A stretch of DNA of 21,203 nt from a virus. Under the pieces are notes generated by a model, which searched no databases, had not been told where the DNA came from, and was given only the letters and a program-made list of their open reading frames with translations. The translations under genes and the position numbers were made by a program. Where the stretch lies: IMG/VR virus record IMGVR_UViG_3300009168_000128, positions 1-21,203 of that record, one strand, 5' to 3'. Every line of letters starts with the position of its first letter. Within the stretch, counting starts at the first letter, position 1. Positions 20,915-21,203 of the stretch are shown here, in pieces.

Positions 20915-21159
20915 AATATGTTGTAATGATAATAATAGCAATCATGGGAGTGGTTGCTATTTTTCTTTCCAGTTCAAAAGTTCACATGTGTCCATATGAA
21001 TTATGTCCCTATATAGGAATGACAGAATTTAAAGATGATATTTGTGGTTGTCCTGTAGGTTCAGACTGTAATTTATTAGACAAAATTCATTTTGACTATC
21101 CACAATGGTCATATGAAGAGTGTGAAAGGGAATTATTCAGTCCATTAAGTCTTAAATAA
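20911..21159 (+). CDS. Single-pass protein with Cys-rich external domain
   Basis: An 82-residue protein. A hydrophobic N-terminus (VVMIIIAIMGVVAIFLSSS, residues 4-22) is an uncleaved signal anchor or transmembrane segment. The rest carries seven Cys in MCPYELCPYIG, ICGCPVGSDC and YEECERE, suggesting a disulfide-stabilised periplasmic domain. It overlaps the SLOG gene by 4 bp, so the two are translated together. No family is recognised; a surface-exclusion or envelope role is conceivable. Confidence 0.8.
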   Translation: MKYVVMIIIAIMGVVAIFLSSSKVHMCPYELCPYIGMTEFKDDICGCPVGSDCNLLDKIHFDYPQWSYEECERELFSPLSLK

Positions 21160-21203
21160 AAGAAATTTAGATAATGGTATAATTTTTTATTACATTTATT
21201 AAA

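Noticed and set aside
1-21203. tRNA genes and CRISPR arrays
   Set aside because: No T-arm consensus (GGTTCGANTCC) or acceptor-stem pairing found, and no regularly spaced identical repeats.
1-21203. TAG recoded to glutamine
   Set aside because: Genes end sensibly at TAG (15503 followed at once by a terminator), and no gene has in-frame TAG, so the standard code applies.

Overview
The window looks like part of a crAss-like phage (Crassvirales) infecting a Bacteroidota host. On the minus strand the order is terminase large subunit, portal, a long acidic head protein, then the major capsid protein (cut by the left window edge). The TerL and portal sizes (698 and 809 codons) and their overall sequence character fit that group. 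The DNA is AT-rich, has no clear Shine-Dalgarno sites, and shows Bacteroidota-type -7 boxes (TAnnTTTG). Two exported proteins carry Bacteroidota-style lipoboxes. All three stop codons are used and one TAG is followed at once by a terminator, so TAG acts as a normal stop here. These assignments come from reading the sequence; no database search was possible.

Layout. Positions 1-9066 (minus) hold the packaging and head operon: winged-helix protein, two small proteins, a DUF1573-like Ig-fold protein, a TerL-adjacent helical protein, TerL, portal, acidic head protein and MCP. Positions 9067-9372 are a control spacer with a terminator for the upstream operon, a promoter and a UUCG-capped leader hairpin. 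Positions 9373-10984 (minus) are five small overlapping genes of unknown role. Positions 10985-11306 are a spacer with a terminator and a possible 11-residue lysine-rich ORF. Positions 11307-14874 (minus) hold accessory genes: a 241-residue phage protein, a proline-rich repeat protein, a 37-residue membrane protein, an Acb2-like (anti-CBASS sponge) protein, a beta-rich Bacteroidota protein, zinc-ribbon proteins and a RepL-like winged-helix protein. Positions 14875-15221 are a divergent control region with two palindromic operator-like sites one above the other, 31 bp apart. Positions 15222-21159 (plus) are a probable early region of small genes, including several exported or lipid-anchored proteins, an MPFKSK-unrelated set of SH3-like small proteins, and a SLOG-fold (YpsA-like) protein.

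The two halves are built differently. Minus-strand genes are tightly packed and often overlap by 4 bp. In the first part of the plus-strand half, most genes are separate cassettes: each is followed by a strong inverted repeat just after its stop codon, and several start right after a shared ATTCACA leader word. Two of the inverted repeats close 67- and 89-nucleotide interiors and may be structured RNAs. This cassette design, the operator pair with its adjacent winged-helix gene, and the Acb2-like gene are the most interesting parts of the window.

Several genes are very short or sit inside overlaps: 12571-12684, 13800-13931 and 19420-19527. The start codons of five larger genes were revised (1448-2650, 7809-8135, 13544-13798, 16367-16705, 20221-20472).
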